DNA from: Catellatospora tritici
GTDB lineage: Bacteria; Actinomycetota; Actinomycetes; Mycobacteriales; Micromonosporaceae
DNA length: 64,000 nucleotides
NCBI RefSeq assembly: GCF_019083965.1
Contig: NZ_JAHRCY010000027.1
Coordinates: 1-64,000, forward strand
Direction: 5' to 3'
Under the pieces are notes generated by a model that did no database searches, had not been told where the DNA came from, and saw only the letters and a program-made list of their open reading frames with translations. Positions 60,793 to 64,000 of the stretch are shown here, piece after piece; the stretch's first letter is position 1; the number at the start of each line of letters is the position of its first letter. Both the position numbers and the translations under genes were made by a program.

Positions 60793-61722
60793 ATGCAGGT
60801 AGGCAAGGCGGGAATCGTCGCTGCCGGAGCGCTCGCAACGGTGGCCGTGTTCGGATCCGCCGCGTCCGCCGCACCGGTGGCGGGACCGGCACATGCCGAC
60901 CCCATCAGGACCGCCGCGACCGCTTTGAAGCAGGATGCCCTTGACCGCGCCGCGATGGCGAAGGCGGCTGTCGGCGCGGCTGCTGTCACGGCCACCGACG
61001 CGGACGCTCGCGGACCGCGTCGGCAGCCCAAGCAGCAACCGCTCATCTCGATCGGCAACAGCAGCGCGGTGTCGGCGCTGGCCTGGCAGGTATGTGGTTC
61101 CGCGTCTGCGGCGGGGGGCGCGGCGATCGCCGTGACCTCGCCGAACACCGTGCTGGGCGACTGCGCCAACGCGAACGTGCTGCTGCGGCAGGACCGCGTG
61201 CAGGGGCTGATCTCGATCCTCGACGACACCTCGATCAACGCGGCGCCGTTGCAGGTCTGCGGCTCGAACCTGGCTGTCGCGGGCGCTGTCGTGGCCTCGT
61301 CGTCCCCTGCCACGGTCGTGGGTAACTGCTACAACGCGAACACGCTCATCGCCGGGCCCCCGGACGAGGGCTACGAGGATGAAGAGGCTCCGCAGACCCT
61401 GGTCTCCATCGGCAGCGGGTCGGTGTTCAACGCGCTGGCGACGCAGGTCTGCGGTTCGACCGCCGCCATCGCCGGCGTGCCGGTGGCCCTGCAGTCCCCG
61501 ACCACGGTGCTCGGCGACTGCTACAACAGCAACAGTGCGATCCAGCGGCGCAAGGCCCCGGCGCTGATCCCGCTGCTGAGCAACCAGGTGATCGACCTGG
61601 TGCCGCTGCAGCTGTGCGCCACCTCCGGGATCGTCGGCCAGCTCGGCCCGGCACTGCCCATCAACAGCCCGGCCTTCGTCGCCGGGAAGTGCGTGTCCGG
61701 CGAGCAGAACCTCCTCGACTGA
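60793..61722 (+). CDS. Secreted chaplin/rodlin-like repeat protein, second of tandem pair
   Basis: A 309-aa paralog of the preceding gene: signal peptide MQVGKAGIVAAGALATVAVFG, an Ala-rich spacer, then four repeats (LISIGNSSAVSALAWQVCGS, LISILDDTSINAAPLQVCGS, LVSIGSGSVFNALATQVCGS, LIPLLSNQVIDLVPLQLCAT). Each carries two cysteines and an SP..VxGxC turn. Same ribosome site (GAAGGAGTGACG). Its last ~200 bases are overlapped on the other strand by the PhyH reading frame. Likely a cell-surface or aerial-hypha coat protein by analogy. Confidence 0.85.
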   Translation: MQVGKAGIVAAGALATVAVFGSAASAAPVAGPAHADPIRTAATALKQDALDRAAMAKAAVGAAAVTATDADARGPRRQPKQQPLISIGNSSAVSALAWQVCGSASAAGGAAIAVTSPNTVLGDCANANVLLRQDRVQGLISILDDTSINAAPLQVCGSNLAVAGAVVASSSPATVVGNCYNANTLIAGPPDEGYEDEEAPQTLVSIGSGSVFNALATQVCGSTAAIAGVPVALQSPTTVLGDCYNSNSAIQRRKAPALIPLLSNQVIDLVPLQLCATSGIVGQLGPALPINSPAFVAGKCVSGEQNLLD

Positions 61723-62717
61723 CCGCAACGCAACGGGGGCCGGGAAGCGCGGTCGGCGCTTCCCGGCCCCCGTGTGTCACGGCAGCGCAGGCAGGGGAAC
61801 CGACCGGCCAGCAGGCCCCGCTCCTTGAGCTCGGCGCGCAGCGGGATCGTGTCGTCGACCCAGCCGCCGTCGCCGACGCCCCACATGTTCTGCACTTTCA
61901 GCTTGCCGAACGCCTCGCCGACGAGCTGGCGCTGCACCGGGGTGAGCGCGGCGAACCATGCCGACTCGCGGTCGATCGGCATGTCGTCGACCGGCCGGAT
62001 CCAGCGGTACGTGTAGCTCATGAACAGCATCCGGCGCGTGAACTGCGAACGGTTGCGCGAGCGCGAGTGCCACAGGCGGCGGTCGAAGATGAACGCGTCG
62101 CCCGGCTTGGCCAGCCACGGCACGGCACCCTCGGGACCCTTGGCGATCTCCTCCGGGTCGGTCGGGCGGTACATCGAGTTGTTCAGGTGCGAACCCGGGA
62201 TGCACAGGGTCTGGCCCCGGCCGGGCTCGGAGATGTCGCTGAGCACGATCGCGACCTTGAGCGAGAGCATCGGGCGCGGAATGTCGCCGTAGAAGGGCGC
62301 GTAGTACTCCGCGTCGGAGTTCTGCCGCCAGCCGTCCTGGTGCCACTCCCAGCGCGGCGTCTCGTCCTCCTCGTACGGCGGGTTGACGTCGAGGTGGTTG
62401 TGCTGGGAGTAGATGTTCCAGCCGGCCAGGCCCCAGATGTAGCGGAACGTCGGACCGTAGTCGAGCATGCGGGCGAAGGCCAGGCTGTGGCTCACCGCGC
62501 CGAGCAGGTGCAGCGAACCGGTCTTGTCCAGGTGGCCGACGGACTGGTGCTCGGCGTAGAGGCGGTCGGCCTCGGCCTGCAGCTCCGCCACCCGCTCCTC
62601 GCTGACGACACCCGGCAGGTGCAGATACCCGCGCTCGTGGAACTCCCTGCGCTCGGCATCGGTGATCGGGGTGAAGCCCGCGTCCTGAGCGGTGTCAGGC
62701 TGAGAGGTGATGGTCAT
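61521..62717 (-). CDS. Phytanoyl-CoA dioxygenase (PhyH) family protein, with unusual tail
   Basis: A 398-aa Fe(II)/2-oxoglutarate oxygenase. The metal triad is H126/D128 (WEWHQDGW) and H217 (RRLWHSRSRNRS), with the 2OG-binding Arg in QFTRRM. It hydroxylates an unknown small molecule or amino-acid substrate. The first ~305 residues look normal. The last ~90 (RFPCLRCRDTRGPGSADRAS onward) read through the bidirectional terminator and run antisense into the neighbouring gene. A stop in the -1 frame lies at 61777, so a frameshift near the end is likely. ATG behind GGGGAGG. Confidence 0.8.
   Translation of the reverse strand: MTITSQPDTAQDAGFTPITDAERREFHERGYLHLPGVVSEERVAELQAEADRLYAEHQSVGHLDKTGSLHLLGAVSHSLAFARMLDYGPTFRYIWGLAGWNIYSQHNHLDVNPPYEEDETPRWEWHQDGWRQNSDAEYYAPFYGDIPRPMLSLKVAIVLSDISEPGRGQTLCIPGSHLNNSMYRPTDPEEIAKGPEGAVPWLAKPGDAFIFDRRLWHSRSRNRSQFTRRMLFMSYTYRWIRPVDDMPIDRESAWFAALTPVQRQLVGEAFGKLKVQNMWGVGDGGWVDDTIPLRAELKERGLLAGRFPCLRCRDTRGPGSADRASRPPLRCGQSRRFCSPDTHFPATKAGLLMGSAGPSWPTIPEVAHSCSGTRSITWLLSSGISAGALRRWIALLLL
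61734..61772. terminator. Bidirectional terminator
   Basis: A perfect 17-bp stem, CGGGGGCCGGGAAGCGC against GCGCTTCCCGGCCCCCG, with a 5-base loop, between the second repeat protein (+) and phyH (-). The PhyH frame runs through it. Confidence 0.9.
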
Positions 62718-62881
62718 GTCCTCCCCTTACGTCCTTCCATACTGGGCACGGACGAAGGTGGCGATCGGAGGCGCGCGACTTGGGGGGTGGCGTGCCGGGG
62801 TGAGCCAACTTCGCGAACGAGAGCCGATACTAACTCGCATCCGCGCCTCCCGGCGCTTCGCGTACCGGCTCTCCACCAGCG

Positions 62882-63739
62882 TCACCCGGCTGGCCGGACC
62901 GCTGCCACCACCTGTTCGGCCTTTTTCTCGGCGCTCGACCACGCCCCGTTCTCGGCAGACCACTGGCGGTCAGCAAAGGTGACCTTTCGGACACCCGCCG
63001 CGGGCGCCTGGGCCACCAGCCAGTGCGCGAACTGCCACCCCGCGCGGCTGGTGGTGGCGGGCACGCGCAGCTCCCCTGCGGCCGAGGTGACTCCCTTGGC
63101 CTTGGCGCCGAAGTCGAGCTTCATCCGCTCGACCAGCCCGGCCGGGGTGATCTCCACGTCCCCACCACGGTCGGTGTCGCAGGTCACACCGCCGGGGACC
63201 TGCCCGGTCAGCACCTTGGTCAGCACTGTGGCCTCGTCGGCCCACTTCTCGTACGCCTCCGGGTACGCCGAGCGCTGCACCCGCTGCGCCGCCTCGGTGA
63301 TCCGCATCTTCTCCCAGCCCCTGATCCGGGCCAGGCTGCGGTAGAACCGGTCGGCCGCGTACCGGGGGTCCATGATCTGCGCGGCGGTGCCCCAGCCCTG
63401 GCTGGGCCGCTGCTGGAAGAGCCCGACCGAGTCATGGTCGTTGCCGCCGCCCAGGTGCTCCAGGTTGCGCAGCTTCGACTCCTGCAGCGCGGTGGCCAGC
63501 GCCACCGTCACCGCCCGATCGGGCACGTTGCGCCGGATGCCGACCGCGGCGATCGTGGCGGCGTTGGCCATCTGCTCCGGCTCCAGCCGGACCTGCCCGT
63601 CGGCCTCGACCACACACTCCGGGGCGCCCAGCTTGGGCAGTTCCAGGCCGTCAGGCCACTTGGTGCGGGCCAGGTAGCCGCCGACGCCGAACACGACGAC
63701 CAGGATCACCAGTACGGTCAGCACCGGGCGGGCTCGCAC
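62882..63739 (-). CDS. Membrane-anchored SLT-like protein
   Basis: A 285-aa protein with one N-terminal membrane helix (about residues 5-24, VLTVLVILVVVFGVGGYLA). An extracytoplasmic domain with lysozyme/SLT-like features follows: ALATALQESKLRNLEHLGGGNDHDSVGLFQQRPSQGWG, where the Glu in LQESKL is in the catalytic position. A C-terminal domain around VTCDTDRGGDVEI follows. Such proteins are often mislabelled heavy-metal transporters; peptidoglycan cleavage is the better guess. GTG at 63739 with AGGAGG 4 bases upstream. Confidence 0.85.
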   Translation of the reverse strand: MRARPVLTVLVILVVVFGVGGYLARTKWPDGLELPKLGAPECVVEADGQVRLEPEQMANAATIAAVGIRRNVPDRAVTVALATALQESKLRNLEHLGGGNDHDSVGLFQQRPSQGWGTAAQIMDPRYAADRFYRSLARIRGWEKMRITEAAQRVQRSAYPEAYEKWADEATVLTKVLTGQVPGGVTCDTDRGGDVEITPAGLVERMKLDFGAKAKGVTSAAGELRVPATTSRAGWQFAHWLVAQAPAAGVRKVTFADRQWSAENGAWSSAEKKAEQVVAAVRPAG

Positions 63740-63828
63740 GCGACCTCCTGGGGGCTCGTCGGTTCGGGCAGGCTCACCGCCACCATACGTGCGAATCCCG
63801 GCTCCGGCCCGCTCGCGCCTGCATGAGA

Positions 63829-63857
63829 CAGGCCCCACCCGCAACGGGTGGGGCCTG
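63829..63857 (-). terminator. Terminator of the RCC1-repeat gene
   Basis: A perfect 13-bp stem, CAGGCCCCACCCG against CGGGTGGGGCCTG, with loop CAA, lies just downstream (left) of the RCC1-repeat gene's stop at 63874. Confidence 0.88.
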
Positions 63858-63873
63858 AATGTGATGCCCTGGG

Positions 63874-64000
63874 TCAGCTTGCCAGGCTGAAGTTCTGCCC
63901 GGCCGCCACCGACTTCGGCTTGCTCAGGCCGGTCCGCACCGTGGTCGGCACGTTGATGCTGGTGGTGGTAGGTCCCCCGGTGCCGAGCTGGCCGAAGCTG
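63874..64000 (-). CDS. RCC1-repeat protein, 3' end only
   Basis: Partial: the last 41 codons of a minus-strand gene cut by the right edge, reading SFGQLGTGGPTTTSINVPTT and ending GQNFSLAS. The FGQLGTG motif is the typical RCC1 blade repeat, as found in bacterial secreted β-propeller proteins. Everything upstream is outside the window. Confidence 0.75.
   Translation of the reverse strand, partial: SFGQLGTGGPTTTSINVPTTVRTGLSKPKSVAAGQNFSLAS

Noticed and set aside
62882..63739. Heavy-metal transporter, a common automatic label for this family
   Set aside because: There is a single membrane helix and an SLT-like domain with a catalytic-position Glu, which fits a cell-wall enzyme and not a transporter.

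Overview
This window is high-GC actinobacterial chromosome. The housekeeping genes run in a familiar actinobacterial order: valS-folC-DUF4233-ndk; ileS under a T-box; radical SAM pair-rne-rplU-rpmA-obg; nadD-rsfS-phosphatase-degV; comEA-comEC-holA; rpsT; lepA. Composition, the many GTG/TTG starts, the eukaryote-type IleRS and the palindromic GGGCCC hairpins fit a filamentous actinomycete, probably Micromonosporaceae. The family assignment is inference.

Layout: the window opens on a 5S rRNA and its terminator, the end of an rRNA operon lying to the left. Bases 0.2-16.3 kb hold tRNA charging (valS, ileS), folate and nucleotide metabolism (folC, ndk), a SWIM zinc-finger gene coupled to a large helical protein, a PASTA membrane protein and a two-TM protein fused to a VOC domain. 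Bases 16.4-22.1 kb are the most unusual block: a LuxR-type regulator divergent from a 58-aa exported peptide, then two paralogous RmlC-like cupin proteins that flank a 92-aa acidic protein, then an MFS exporter. I do not recognise this set as a described system. Bases 22.1-40.8 kb return to core genes, with trpS controlled by a clear Trp-codon leader-peptide attenuator.

Bases 40.9-49.0 kb look like accessory DNA between degV and comEA. They hold an XRE-type regulator, an IS5-family element inserted exactly at that gene's stop codon, a secreted subtilase, an ArsR-like regulator with a small membrane/coiled-coil partner under a perfect palindrome, an orphan branched-chain amino-acid type binding lipoprotein, and a GGDEF-EAL protein. 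Bases 49.2-59.3 kb are competence, replication and translation genes. Bases 59.4-61.7 kb carry two tandem secreted proteins, each with four cysteine-pair repeats reminiscent of chaplin/rodlin surface proteins. They are followed by a PhyH dioxygenase, an SLT-like membrane protein and the 3' end of an RCC1-repeat gene cut by the window edge.

Three kinds of palindromic repeat are scattered through the window: a REP-like TTTCGGGGAAA hairpin with three clear copies and one decayed copy (one clear copy lies in frame inside comEC), a GGGCCC hairpin with two copies, and a single 30-bp imperfect inverted repeat before lepA. Most operons end in strong GC-rich stem-loops without long T runs. No tRNA gene, CRISPR array or prophage was seen.
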